DNA from: Aliiroseovarius sp.
GTDB lineage: Bacteria; Pseudomonadota; Alphaproteobacteria; Rhodobacterales; Rhodobacteraceae
Assembly (NCBI RefSeq): GCF_030148435.1
Contig: NZ_JASBTN010000061.1
Location: forward strand, 35,584 to 99,583
Length of the DNA: 64,000 nucleotides
Reading direction: 5' to 3'
Shown here: positions 36,451 to 44,995 of the stretch, piece by piece
Numbering within the stretch: position 1 is the first letter of the stretch
How the letters are laid out: each line of letters starts with the position of its first letter
The notes under the pieces: generated by a model
Told to the model about the DNA's origin: nothing
The model's database searches: none
Seen by the model: only the letters and a program-made list of their open reading frames with translations
Made by a program: the position numbers and the translations under genes

Positions 36451-36777
36451 TCAGCTCAGGATCATCTCGGCCCGACGGGTGGCGATGACCAATCCGCGCC
36501 CGGCGCGGGCGGCGGCCCAGACCCGGTCCTGGGGCATGTCCTCATCGACATCGCCGGCCAGCCACGCCTCGTCCCGCGTGGCGCGCCAGGCCAGGCGGCA
36601 GGCCCGTCCGCAGCCCGCCACGTCAGCGGCGCCGGTGATCTCGAATTCCTCGTCCAGCGTATCGCCAGCGGCCCCGATGGCCGCAGCCAGACGGGTCAAA
36701 AGGGCATGGCCCTGCAAACAGGCCCCCCCCGTGATCGGACAGGTTGTGCAGATAATCGTTTCGTCTTTCCGGTTCAT
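36451..36777 (-). CDS. DUF1636-like CxxC metal-binding small protein under riboswitch control
   Basis: 108 residues. Cys pairs occur near the N-terminus (ETIICTTCPITGGACLQG), and a second Cys motif with Arg (VAGCGRACRLAWRATRDEAW) resembles the core of DUF1636 proteins, which cluster with cobalamin genes. The function of the family is not established; metal (cobalt) handling is a reasonable guess. The ATG at 36777 follows GGAGGGCGAC and is preferred to an upstream in-frame ATG. A cobalamin riboswitch lies directly upstream on the same strand, so expression should fall when B12 is plentiful. No other cob gene is in the window. Confidence 0.75.
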   Translation of the reverse strand: MNRKDETIICTTCPITGGACLQGHALLTRLAAAIGAAGDTLDEEFEITGAADVAGCGRACRLAWRATRDEAWLAGDVDEDMPQDRVWAAARAGRGLVIATRRAEMILS

Positions 36778-36800
36778 GTCGCCCTCCGCGCGTCTCAATG

Positions 36801-36841
36801 GGGGTGCCGGGCGGATCGGAACATCCACGCCGGGGCACCCC
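36801..36841 (-). promoter_or_regulatory. Inverted repeat between riboswitch and DUF1636-like gene
   Basis: 8-bp arms GGGGTGCC/GGCACCCC about 25 bp apart, between the riboswitch core and the ribosome binding site. It is a plausible part of the expression platform. Confidence 0.45.
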
Positions 36842-36861
36842 GCCCGGGTTTCTTTCAGGGT

Positions 36862-37040
36862 GATGGCAGGTCTCCTGACTTGCGGGTCATAGCGTGTCCG
36901 GCCCTTCCCGACCCTCGGCGCGAAAGCGTCAGGTCAGTGGTCATGCCGGGGAGCTCGCCGCCTACAGTTGCGGGGGCAGTCGCGGACTTGGCACCGTTGA
37001 TCCGATCGCGGGCGCCGCACCGTGTTCCCTGACCGTCCAG
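36862..37040 (-). promoter_or_regulatory. Cobalamin (B12) riboswitch
   Basis: Read on the minus strand, it has the family landmarks in order: CAGGGAACACGGTGC, then CCCCCGCAACTGTAGGCGG (the CCGC-CACTG-like core), GGCGAGC, and the 3' signature AAGTCAGGAGACCTGCC at about 36881-36865. Adenosylcobalamin binding should reduce translation or transcription of the downstream gene. It precedes the DUF1636-like gene by about 85 bp. Boundaries are approximate. Confidence 0.92.
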
Positions 37041-37262
37041 CGCCTTGCGCCACCGAACGGAACCATCACCGCATCGCTATCATGCACCGATCCGTAACGC
37101 ACGCATGTTTGCGTCAGGTTCCGGGCGGAACGCGCCATTGGCGACATCGGTCGGCTGGATTCCCCCATGACGCAATCCGGGCCCCTTTTGCGCCTGACAG
37201 CATGCTCCGGCCATGATAAGCATCCGCCCGAACAGGTTCATGAAAAACACAGGACATTGGAC

Positions 37263-37877
37263 ATGAAGGCAGATTTGTTGAAACCGCTGACCCTTGCCGT
37301 ACTGGTCGCGCTGAGCACCGTCCCGGCCGCCCAGGCACAGGAAAACGGAGAGGCCGGCACCGCCGATGCCACATCCGGGCTGGACATGGGCAGCGACGTC
37401 ACCGCCGAACGCCAGCCGGGCCAGGTCTATGTTGCGGAGGTCCATGGCGATTGGGAGCGCCGCTGCGCCTTCAACCCGAATGGCGAAGACCCCTGCCAGA
37501 TGTATCAGCTTCTGAAAGACAGCGACGGCACTCCGGTGGCGGAATTCAACCTGATGCGCCTGCAAGAGGGCGCCCAGGCCGCCGCCGTCGGAACCTTCGT
37601 GGCGCCGCTTGAGACCCTGCTGACCGAACGGCTGACCCTGTCGGTGGACGGTGGGAGCGGCAAACAATACGCCTTCCGCCTCTGCACCGCACAGGGCTGC
37701 GTCGTGCAACTGGGCCTGACCGATGACGAAATCCATCAGATGAAGGCCGGCAATGTTGCCACGGCATCGATCGTGCCTGCGATTGCACCGGATCAGCGGG
37801 TGAACCTGTCGCTGTCGCTCACCGGGTTCACTGCCGCCTATGACGCATTGACCGTTCCGGCCGCGCCGCAGCAATAG
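37263..37877 (+). CDS. Invasion-associated locus B (IalB) family protein, secreted
   Basis: 204 residues with a clear signal peptide (MKADLLKPLTLAVLVALST, cleavage after AQA around residue 25). The mature part has the IalB-type pattern, VHGDWERRCAFNPNGEDPCQ with paired Cys and RLCTAQGCVVQLGL with a second Cys pair. Periplasmic or outer-membrane location is likely. In Bartonella the family is linked to erythrocyte invasion, but in free-living bacteria the role is unknown. Start at ATG 37263. A terminator follows. Confidence 0.85.
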   Translation: MKADLLKPLTLAVLVALSTVPAAQAQENGEAGTADATSGLDMGSDVTAERQPGQVYVAEVHGDWERRCAFNPNGEDPCQMYQLLKDSDGTPVAEFNLMRLQEGAQAAAVGTFVAPLETLLTERLTLSVDGGSGKQYAFRLCTAQGCVVQLGLTDDEIHQMKAGNVATASIVPAIAPDQRVNLSLSLTGFTAAYDALTVPAAPQQ

Positions 37878-37902
37878 ACCGGGCACAAAGCCTGAACCTG
37901 CG

Positions 37903-37928
37903 AACGCCGCCCCGATGGGCGGCGTTTT
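37903..37928 (+). terminator. Rho-independent terminator after the IalB-family gene
   Basis: 10-bp stem AACGCCGCCC/GGGCGGCGTT with loop CGAT and T4, about 25 bp after the stop codon. Confidence 0.85.
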
Positions 37929-37955
37929 GCGTTGCAGGCGGAGAGAGCAGCGGGG

Positions 37956-39179
37956 TCACGCCGCCTTGCGCAGGGCCAGCACCGCGTTGAGCCCGCCAAA
38001 GGCAAAAGCATTGGACAATACCGCTTTGCACTCAGCCTCGCGCGCCACGTTCGGCACGACGTCCAGCGCACACTCCGGGTCCGGCTCCTCATAGCCGATC
38101 GTGGGGGCGATCACCCCCTCGCGCAGAGCCATGATACAGGCCAGAAGCTCCACCGCGCCGGTGCCGCCGATCAGGTGGCCGTGCATCGACTTGGTCGAGC
38201 TGATCATCAGGTCGTCGGCATGGTGTCCGAAGGCATCGGCCACCGCTGCGCATTCGGTCTTGTCATTGGCCGCCGTGCCGGTGCCATGCGCGTTGACATA
38301 GCAAATATCCTCGGCGTTCAGCGCGCCGTCCTGCATCGCCCCCCTGATCGCCCGCGCCGCCCCCTGTTTCGAGGGCATGACGATGTCGGAGGCATCCGAG
38401 CTCATCGCGAAACCGACAACCTCGGCCAGAATCTCGGCCCCGCGCTTGCGGGCGTGTTCATACTCCTCGAAAACGAAGATCGCCGCGCCCTCGCCCTGGA
38501 CCATGCCATTGCGATTGGCGGAAAACGGCCGGCAGGCGTCCTTTGACATGACGCGCAGCCCTTCCCAGGCCTTGATCCCGCCGAAACACAGCATCGCCTC
38601 GGACCCGCCAGTGATCATCACATCGGCGCCACCATGGCGGATCATCTGCATCGCCTGGCCCATCGCGTGGTTCGAACTGGCACAGGCGGTTGCAACGGTG
38701 AAGGACGGCCCCTTGAGGTTGTATTCCATCGACACATGGCTGGCGGCGGCGTTGTTCATCAGCTTGGGTACGACAAAGGGGTGCACCCGGTTCTTGCCGT
38801 CCTCGTAAACGGAACGGTAATTCTCATCAAGAGTGTTCATCCCGCCGCCGGAGGTGCCCAGCACCACACCCGAACGTGTGGCCAGATCACCGGAGAAGCT
38901 CAACCCCGCCTGCCCGATCGCCTCGCGCGCGGCCAGAAGGGTAAACTGGGTGAACCGGTCATAGAGCGCGATCTGCTGGCGGTTGAACTTGCCTTCCGCG
39001 TCATAGCCCTTGACCTGCCCGCCGATGCGGATCGACAGACGCTCGACGTCCCGGAACTCCAGCTCGGAAATGCCGCAGCGCCCCTCGCGCATGGCCTCCA
39101 GAGTCTCGGCGACATTGGCGCCAAGGGCATTGATCGTGCCCTGACCGGTAATGACGACGCGCCGCCCCCGGCAGGTCAT
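37956..39179 (-). CDS. Beta-ketoacyl-ACP synthase (KAS II/FabF-like)
   Basis: 407-residue condensing enzyme. The catalytic triad is complete: Cys in VATACASSNHAMG near residue 167, His in NAHGTGTAANDKTE and His in KSMHGHLIGGTGAVEL. The C-terminal SNAFAFGGLNAVL loop is standard. It extends acyl chains on an acyl carrier protein. The ATG overlaps the stop of the dedicated acyl carrier protein gene (ATGA), so the two proteins probably act together, and lpxD lies next. A specialised lipid (lipid A acyl chain or long-chain fatty acid) is a reasonable inference and is not proven. Confidence 0.93.
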   Translation of the reverse strand: MTCRGRRVVITGQGTINALGANVAETLEAMREGRCGISELEFRDVERLSIRIGGQVKGYDAEGKFNRQQIALYDRFTQFTLLAAREAIGQAGLSFSGDLATRSGVVLGTSGGGMNTLDENYRSVYEDGKNRVHPFVVPKLMNNAAASHVSMEYNLKGPSFTVATACASSNHAMGQAMQMIRHGGADVMITGGSEAMLCFGGIKAWEGLRVMSKDACRPFSANRNGMVQGEGAAIFVFEEYEHARKRGAEILAEVVGFAMSSDASDIVMPSKQGAARAIRGAMQDGALNAEDICYVNAHGTGTAANDKTECAAVADAFGHHADDLMISSTKSMHGHLIGGTGAVELLACIMALREGVIAPTIGYEEPDPECALDVVPNVAREAECKAVLSNAFAFGGLNAVLALRKAA

Positions 39180-39442
39180 GCGGCCTGCTCGGCAACCAGC
39201 CCTTCGACCGCCTTGATGATGGCGGCGACCGACGAGATGTCGAACTCCGACTCCGACGGGTCATTGGCATTGAAAGGCACCGAAATGTCGAAGGCTTCCT
39301 CAATGGCAAAAATGCTTTCGACCAGACCCAGGCTTTCGATGCCCAGATCTTCCAGCGTCTGATCTAGGCGGACATCTCCCGGCTCCAGAACGGCTTGTTC
39401 GGCGATGATGGCGACGACGCGATCCTTGATGGTCTCGGACAT
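39176..39442 (-). CDS. Acyl carrier protein, dedicated type
   Basis: 88 residues. The phosphopantetheine attachment Ser lies in EDLGIESLGLVESIF near residue 38, where most carriers have D-S-L and this one has E-S-L. It is more divergent and about ten residues longer than housekeeping AcpP, resembling the AcpXL-like group used for lipid A acyl chains. It is translationally coupled to the ketoacyl synthase gene downstream. The carrier function is firm, and the pathway is inferred from neighbours. Confidence 0.9.
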   Translation of the reverse strand: MSETIKDRVVAIIAEQAVLEPGDVRLDQTLEDLGIESLGLVESIFAIEEAFDISVPFNANDPSESEFDISSVAAIIKAVEGLVAEQAA

Positions 39443-39480
39443 GATGGTTCCTTTCCGTCCTCCCGGAATTGAGAGGTGAT

Positions 39481-40578
39481 TTAGTCCTTTTGCGTCATTT
39501 GTGAAACTGCTTTTTGAAGCTCGCGGATCGTGTCGGCCAGACGCGGCAGTCGACGCAGCTCGCGGTTGATCTTGAGCTGCGTGTCCATCTTGACCGCAGG
39601 GGTGCCCAGCACGGCGCGGCCCGCCGGGACATTTGTCATGATCCCCGCGCCCCCACCGGCAATCACATCATCCCCGACAAAGAGGTTGTCGCTGACCGCC
39701 ACCCGGCCCGCCAGCACGACGCGGTTGCCGATCCGGGCCGATCCGGCCACGCCGGCCTGGCCGCAGACCAGGCAATCCTCGCCAAGCACGGCGTTGTGGC
39801 CGATCTGCACGAGGTTGTCGATCTTAGTGCCACGTCCGATCCGCGTAGCGCGGATGGTGCCCCGGTCGATGGTCGAGCCCGCGCCGAGCTCAACGTCATC
39901 GCCGATTTCGACCGCGCCCAGGGAATGCACGCGCTGCCACTGGCTGGACCCGGCCACCGCGTTGCCCGCGTGGTCCAGATCGCCGCGCAGTTCCTCGACC
40001 GCACTCTTGTCCCGGGTGGTGAAGGAGAAACCGTCGCCCCCCACCACGCAGTTCTGGTTGCCAATGAAACGGTGGCCGATCCGAACGCCCCGCGCGATGC
40101 ACACACCGGCGTGCAGCAGGACATCGTCGCCGATCCACACGTCTTCGCCGATGCTGGTCTGCGTGTCGATCCGCGCGCGGGCGCCGATCCTTGCGCGCGG
40201 ACCTATCACCACGAGGGGGCCGATGGCGGCGCCCTCTGCGATCTCGGCGGTGGGATCGATCACCGCAGAGGGGTGAATGCCCGGCGCGATTTCCGGCCCC
40301 TCGTCCATCATGCGGGTAAGCTCCGGCATGCCCGCCTTGCCCCGCGGCAGCGTCACCGCGCCGTCCAGCCCCAGCGCCTGCCAGTCGGCGCCTTCCCACA
40401 ACAGCGCAACGCGGGCGCCGCCCTCGGCGAAGGCATCGGCATATTTCGGGTCTATCGCGATGGCCAGTTGGTCGGCCCCGGCCTCGGCAGGTTCGGCCGT
40501 GCCGGTGATCTCGATCGAGCCATCGCCCAGAAGGTCCCCCCCAAGAGCAGCGGCAATCTCGGCAAGCGTATGGCGCAT
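39481..40578 (-). CDS. lpxD: UDP-3-O-(3-hydroxyacyl)glucosamine N-acyltransferase LpxD
   Basis: 365-residue trimeric enzyme that adds the second 3-hydroxyacyl chain in lipid A synthesis. The N-terminal uridine-binding domain is followed by a left-handed parallel beta-helix of hexapeptide repeats (many I-G-x-x-x-x units from residue 110). The catalytic His lies in NLVQIGHNAVLGE. The ATG at 40578 was chosen because MRHTLAEIAAALGG is the family N-terminus. It stands away from the usual bamA-lpxD-fabZ-lpxA cluster and next to a carrier protein and condensing enzyme, so it may be a second or relocated copy (inference). Confidence 0.93.
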   Translation of the reverse strand: MRHTLAEIAAALGGDLLGDGSIEITGTAEPAEAGADQLAIAIDPKYADAFAEGGARVALLWEGADWQALGLDGAVTLPRGKAGMPELTRMMDEGPEIAPGIHPSAVIDPTAEIAEGAAIGPLVVIGPRARIGARARIDTQTSIGEDVWIGDDVLLHAGVCIARGVRIGHRFIGNQNCVVGGDGFSFTTRDKSAVEELRGDLDHAGNAVAGSSQWQRVHSLGAVEIGDDVELGAGSTIDRGTIRATRIGRGTKIDNLVQIGHNAVLGEDCLVCGQAGVAGSARIGNRVVLAGRVAVSDNLFVGDDVIAGGGAGIMTNVPAGRAVLGTPAVKMDTQLKINRELRRLPRLADTIRELQKAVSQMTQKD

Positions 40579-40621
40579 GACTGTCCTTTCCGCGTGGGGC
40601 ACCGCGCCCCCCGCGACAGGA

Positions 40622-42250
40622 TTAGCCCTGAACGGCGCGGAGCGCCACCCCTGCCCCGGCCAGAGCATTCCACAGTTTCGCATCGCGGCCGTAGACATCG
40701 CGGCGGTAGTTCGCGCGTCCCTTGGCGGGCATCACGGCGGTGCGGTAGACGATATGCACCGGCACGTGTTCCTCCAGGTCGATCTGCGTCTCGCGGCCGG
40801 TGTCCAGGGCGCGGTGGAACGTACCCCTGGGATCATCGGTCTGACGCGCCAGAAGGGCATAGCCGAATTCGAAGGGTTTCTGCAGGCGGACACAGCCATG
40901 GCTGAAGGCCCGCACCTCGCGGCCGAAGAGACTCTTTTCGGGCGTGTCGTGCAGGTAGATGTTGTGACGGTTCGGGAACATGAACTTGACCAGCCCCAGG
41001 GCGTTGGTGTTCGACGGGGGCTGTTTCATGTCGAAGGGGAAATTGCTGGCCGAATACTGGGTGAAATCCACGGCCGAGCGATCAACCAACTGGCCACGCA
41101 CATCAATGATGCGCATGTGGCCGGCGGCCTGGGGATTGCGCTGCAAAGCGGGCAGGTATTCCTTGACGGCGATCGAGCGGGGCACATTCCACGTCGGATT
41201 GACGATCATATGCTCCATCTCGTCCGAAAACTCGGGGCTGCGGGTGTCGCTGCGGTTCTTGCCGATGACCGAGCGGGTTTCGAACGTCACCTTGCCGTCA
41301 TCAATGATCCTGGTGGTGAAATCGGTCAGGTTGACCCAGATATGACGCGCGCCACGGTCGATGTTCATCCAGCGCTCACGCTCCATCGTCACGATGACCG
41401 ATTTAAGTCGGTCGCCGACCGGACGGTTGATTTCCTTCATCGTGTCCTCACCGGCGACGCCGTCGGGTTCCAGCCCGTGGTCGATCTGAAACAGCTGCAC
41501 CGCGCGTTGCAGGTCGGCGTCATAGCTGCGCGTGGCCGAGCGGCGCAGGTAGCCCATGCGCACCAGACGGTTGCGCAGCGCCACGACGGCGTCCCCCGAG
41601 GCACCGGGCTTGACCGACCGGGCCGAAACGGTGTCCCCCCAGCCGCCCTGGGCCAGGAGATTTTCCAGCCGCAGCTTTTCCTTCATCAGCCGCGCATATT
41701 CTGGCGCTGTCGGCGCCAGCGACTTCAGAAAACCCGACGGTGAATTTTGCGCAAACCCGGCCAGCAGCGCCTTGCGGTTGCGCAGCGGCACGTCGCGAAA
41801 GATATCGCGAGCGACCTGTTTCGGCGCCACCACACCCGACTGCACGTGGCGCGCATAGAGCAGGAACAGCCGGCTCATCTCGACTTCGATCCTGCCCAGT
41901 TCGCGGGTCGACCCGACCCGGCGCAGGTTGGTTTTCAGAAGCTCCGTATCATAGGCCGCGACCGGCAGACCGTGGTCCCCGGCCCTTGCCAACGTCTTCA
42001 AAAGCGCGGCGCGGCGTTGCTTGTGGCGATTGCCGGTTCCGGTCCAGATCTGCTGATAGCCATTTTCGCGGTAGAAAGCGGCGATATCCTCGTCCATCGC
42101 GGCGGCCTCGGCCACGGCCTGGGCAAAGGCGGGCACGGCGCTCTGCGCCCGGGCAGGTGCGGAAACCAGAACGGACAGCGAAAACAGGGCCAGAACGGCC
42201 AGCAGATTGAACATGAACGGGGCGCGAAGGCGCGGGCGCGAAATCGTCAT
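40622..42250 (-). CDS. L,D-transpeptidase (YcbB/ErfK type), exported
   Basis: 542 residues. A signal peptide or anchor occupies residues 12-36 (FNLLAVLALFSLSVLVSAPARA). A scaffold region follows, then a peptidoglycan-binding domain (residues ~215-280, VVALRNRLVRMGYL to GVAGEDTMKEIN). The YkuD catalytic domain carries SHGCVRLQKPFEFG with the nucleophilic Cys near residue 435. It makes 3-3 cross-links in peptidoglycan or attaches proteins to it, in the periplasm. The ATG at 42250 has a GAGGAAAACG site. The divergent DUF882 gene is also a peptidoglycan protein. Confidence 0.92.
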   Translation of the reverse strand: MTISRPRLRAPFMFNLLAVLALFSLSVLVSAPARAQSAVPAFAQAVAEAAAMDEDIAAFYRENGYQQIWTGTGNRHKQRRAALLKTLARAGDHGLPVAAYDTELLKTNLRRVGSTRELGRIEVEMSRLFLLYARHVQSGVVAPKQVARDIFRDVPLRNRKALLAGFAQNSPSGFLKSLAPTAPEYARLMKEKLRLENLLAQGGWGDTVSARSVKPGASGDAVVALRNRLVRMGYLRRSATRSYDADLQRAVQLFQIDHGLEPDGVAGEDTMKEINRPVGDRLKSVIVTMERERWMNIDRGARHIWVNLTDFTTRIIDDGKVTFETRSVIGKNRSDTRSPEFSDEMEHMIVNPTWNVPRSIAVKEYLPALQRNPQAAGHMRIIDVRGQLVDRSAVDFTQYSASNFPFDMKQPPSNTNALGLVKFMFPNRHNIYLHDTPEKSLFGREVRAFSHGCVRLQKPFEFGYALLARQTDDPRGTFHRALDTGRETQIDLEEHVPVHIVYRTAVMPAKGRANYRRDVYGRDAKLWNALAGAGVALRAVQG

Positions 42251-42638
42251 CGTTTTCCTCGGTCTATTCTCGGCCACGGGTCAGGAGGAGCCACGGGTTA
42301 CGAGCTGCAATTCAGGAATAACTGACATAATGTCGCGGAAGAGTTAACGGAGTCCATTCATAAAACCTTGCACCATCCGGAAATCCCGACCTTGTCCTTT
42401 TCGGGCCACGCCGGACGCGCGTTTTTGCCACATCATGGCTGTTTCAGCGAAATTTCGCCGATTCTTCTTGAATAACAGCCGATTGGATCAAGGGGGCTTG
42501 GCGGACGAATCGAACCATGGCATAAAGCCGCTGCACCTGGGGATGAGGTGATATTGGGGCTTTGCCGGAACCAAGCATGGTGAACGGGTCATGCGAAGAA
42601 CGGCGGGCACAGGCAAGCGACGGGACGCGCTGAAACAG
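42251..42638. other. 388-bp divergent intergenic region
   Basis: It separates the L,D-transpeptidase and DUF882 genes and should hold both promoters. No motif or repeat was confident enough to list. The DUF882 gene could start as early as 42591. Confidence 0.5.
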
Positions 42639-43208
42639 ATGACGGAAAACAGCTCGACGGGCATGACGCGGCGCGCGCTACTTGGCGCATTCGCAGCGAC
42701 CACGGTGGCAGCGGCACCGACTTTCTCCAAGGCAGCGGGCTTCCTGCGCGGCGGCGGCGACATCCGCCGCATTTCGATGTATTCGGGCCGCACCGGCGAA
42801 AGCGTCGACACGATCTACTGGATCGAGGGCAAATACATCAAGGAAGCCCTCAAGGAAATCAATTACTTCATGCGCGACTGGCGGCTGGACAAGTCGATCT
42901 CGATAGATACGCGCACGGTCGACATCATGGCCGCGGCCCATTCGCTGATGGACGTCAACGAACCCTATACGATGCTGTCGGGCTACCGTTCGCCACAGAC
43001 CAATGCGATGCTGCGCTCGCGCTCGCGCGGGGTGGCCAGGAACTCGCTGCACATCAAGGGCCAGGCGGCCGACCTGCGCTTGAAGAACCGTTCGGTGAAC
43101 CAGATGTACCGGGCCGCCACCTCCGTACGCGCCGGAGGGGTTGGCAAGTACTCCGGCTCGAATTTCGTGCATATGGATTCCGGCGTGGTGCGTACCTGGG
43201 GTCGCTGA
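42639..43208 (+). CDS. DUF882/M15-like D-Ala-D-Ala carboxypeptidase-fold protein with Tat signal
   Basis: About 189 residues. A twin-arginine signal is visible (MTRRALLGAFAATTVAAAP), so it is exported folded. The Zn-peptidase ligands appear as ARNSLHIKGQAADLRL (His and Asp) and FVHMDSG (His), in the M15/YcbK arrangement. It is expected to cut or bind peptidoglycan peptides. The ATG at 42639 was chosen for its place near the Tat motif, although the ATG at 42591 remains possible because neither has a strong ribosome site. It lies divergent to an L,D-transpeptidase gene, fitting joint wall remodelling. Confidence 0.85.
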   Translation: MTENSSTGMTRRALLGAFAATTVAAAPTFSKAAGFLRGGGDIRRISMYSGRTGESVDTIYWIEGKYIKEALKEINYFMRDWRLDKSISIDTRTVDIMAAAHSLMDVNEPYTMLSGYRSPQTNAMLRSRSRGVARNSLHIKGQAADLRLKNRSVNQMYRAATSVRAGGVGKYSGSNFVHMDSGVVRTWGR

Positions 43209-43233
43209 CCCGCCACCTCCGAACCCAATCAGG

Positions 43234-43259
43234 AACCCGGCCTTGGCCGGGTTTTTTTA
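43234..43259 (+). terminator. Rho-independent terminator of the DUF882 gene
   Basis: 9-bp stem AACCCGGCC/GGCCGGGTT, two-base loop, T7. Confidence 0.9.
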
Positions 43260-43323
43260 TGGCTGAAGGTAAAAATTTCAATTCAGCTTGGGAATTTCGC
43301 TGTCGGCCCGCAGACTGACAGGC

Positions 43324-44193
43324 ATGGCTACGCGCAGACCCGTTGCGGATTATCTATGCGCCCATTGGCGGGGCGTCCTGCCCGTACGCGCCAGCCTCTG
43401 GGTCAACGTGGTCGGGTTGCGGGTGCTGCTCCTGGGGCTTGGGTGGACCCTTCTGCCCCGCCCCCTGCCCTCGATCCCCGTGCTTGCGCTCATCGGCGCG
43501 GACATTGCGGTATATCTCTGGCAGGCGGTCGGGTTGGTGCGACACGGCGATCAGCGGGCACGGAGTTTCGGGACCACCGGCCATGTCTGGGCCGGGCTTC
43601 TGGCTTTGCTGGTCGCGCTGTTCCTGTCGCTGTCGATCTGGTGGAGCCTGGTGCTGCACAGCCCCCTGTCGCCGCCCCGCCCCGACCCGCTGGCCGGGCG
43701 CACCCTGCCCGAGGAGACCGTGACCCTGACCCTCGCGGGTGCGCAGCTTCGGCTGACCGGCGTTCTTCCGATCGGCATCGCGGGCCGCGTCGCGGCAGCG
43801 CTGGAACGCCAGCCCGGCGTAACGACCCTGGTGCTGGACAGCCCGGGTGGGCAGATACAGGCGGCCCGTGGCCTTGCCGATCTGGTGCTTGCCGGTGGGC
43901 TCGGCACCCATGTTGAGGCCACCTGCAGTTCCGCCTGCACCCTGGTTTTCATGGCCGGGGCCCGGCGCACATTGGGAGAGGAAGGACGGCTGGGCTTTCA
44001 CAGCTATGCGCTGCTGATCCCCTCGGGGCACCCGAATATGGATCCGGCGACCGAGATGCAGCGGGACCTGACCTATCTGGAAGCGCGCGGCATCGCGCCG
44101 GAGTTCCTGGCGAAGATCCCCCGCATTGCACCGGAGGACATGTGGTTTCCCAGCCGCCCGGAGCTGTTGGACGCCGGGGTTTTGACCGAATGA
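43324..44193 (+). CDS. Membrane-anchored ClpP/crotonase-like protein (COG3904 type)
   Basis: 289 residues. Three hydrophobic segments come first (residues ~25-45, 52-70 and 88-110), followed by an extracytoplasmic domain with the ClpP-like fold. LVLDSPGGQIQAARGLADLV matches the oxyanion/glycine loop, and ATCSSACTLVFMAGARR carries the candidate catalytic Ser or Cys. LGFHSYALL provides a candidate His. COG3904 proteins are predicted periplasmic proteases of unknown substrate. The ATG at 43324 was used; upstream in-frame codons are weak. No partner gene is apparent. Confidence 0.75.
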   Translation: MATRRPVADYLCAHWRGVLPVRASLWVNVVGLRVLLLGLGWTLLPRPLPSIPVLALIGADIAVYLWQAVGLVRHGDQRARSFGTTGHVWAGLLALLVALFLSLSIWWSLVLHSPLSPPRPDPLAGRTLPEETVTLTLAGAQLRLTGVLPIGIAGRVAAALERQPGVTTLVLDSPGGQIQAARGLADLVLAGGLGTHVEATCSSACTLVFMAGARRTLGEEGRLGFHSYALLIPSGHPNMDPATEMQRDLTYLEARGIAPEFLAKIPRIAPEDMWFPSRPELLDAGVLTE

Positions 44194-44271
44194 CACGGCC
44201 ATCCGGTTCGGGGCGCGGGCGAAGGGACCAAACGTGGGCGAAGTCTGATCGACCGGGCTTCCCCGCACAGC

Positions 44272-44297
44272 GAAGGGCGCCCCGGGGGGCGCCCTTC
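44272..44297. terminator. Bidirectional stem-loop between convergent genes
   Basis: 10-bp stem GAAGGGCGCC/GGCGCCCTTC with loop CCGGGG, between the ClpP-like gene (+) and the cytochrome b gene (-). The T content is low on both sides. Confidence 0.65.
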
Positions 44298-44317
44298 TTG
44301 CCTCAGCCAGTGCCGCC

Positions 44318-44992
44318 CTATTGGGCCGGCACGCCGCGCGGCTTGAGGCGGTCGGGTTCGTTGGCCTCCAGATACGCCTCCTGCTCGGTTGTCAGGTCGA
44401 CCTCTTCATAGCCCGTGAGCATCGGTCGGACGTGATGGCGAAAACCCTGTCCCACGGTCAGCAAATACACGTGGACCACGACGAAACAGGCCACCACATA
44501 ACCCGCCAGCACGTGGATGTTTGCCACCACGACGATCCAGACCCCGGCGCTTTCGCCACCTTCCCACAGGGTGTAGGTCAGGTAGAACAGGCCCGAGACC
44601 CAGATCACCGGGAAGATGACCCATTTCAGCCCGAAATAGGTCGCCGCCTGCAGCGGGTTGTGCTTGCGAAGGTAGAGTTTGCGATAGGGGTGTTTTTCAC
44701 CCCTGAAAACCCCGAGCGCATAGAAACGCGCGGTTTCGATCATGCCCTCGATACGCGGGATGAACTGCTTCCAGGTGCCGGTGGTGAACAGCCAGAAAGT
44801 GGCGAAGATCCACAGCATCAGCAGCAAGCCTGCCGCCAGCGTGTGAAACACCACCGCCGGGCCGAAGGGCACCAGCCCCAGCTGGCCGTTCAGGCTGAAC
44901 CCGGTCAGCAGGAGGATCACGATCAGCGCCATCTGCATCCAGTGCCACAGGCGTTCAAAGATCGGATAGACCTTGACGATACGTTTGGACAT
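44318..44992 (-). CDS. Cytochrome b561/b-type membrane subunit (thiosulfate reductase B-like)
   Basis: 224 residues with four or five transmembrane helices and paired His ligands: ERLWHWMQMALI, FHTLAAGLLLML, NIHVLAGYVVACFVVVHVYLL. It belongs to the diheme b561/PhsC/HydC-type subunits that move electrons between the quinone pool and a periplasmic redox protein. The ATG at 44992 lies 3 bp after the octaheme cytochrome stop, so the pair probably forms one quinol- or quinone-linked complex. The last residues (GVPAQ) end in the cytoplasm. Confidence 0.9.
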   Translation of the reverse strand: MSKRIVKVYPIFERLWHWMQMALIVILLLTGFSLNGQLGLVPFGPAVVFHTLAAGLLLMLWIFATFWLFTTGTWKQFIPRIEGMIETARFYALGVFRGEKHPYRKLYLRKHNPLQAATYFGLKWVIFPVIWVSGLFYLTYTLWEGGESAGVWIVVVANIHVLAGYVVACFVVVHVYLLTVGQGFRHHVRPMLTGYEEVDLTTEQEAYLEANEPDRLKPRGVPAQ

Positions 44993-44995
44993 GGA

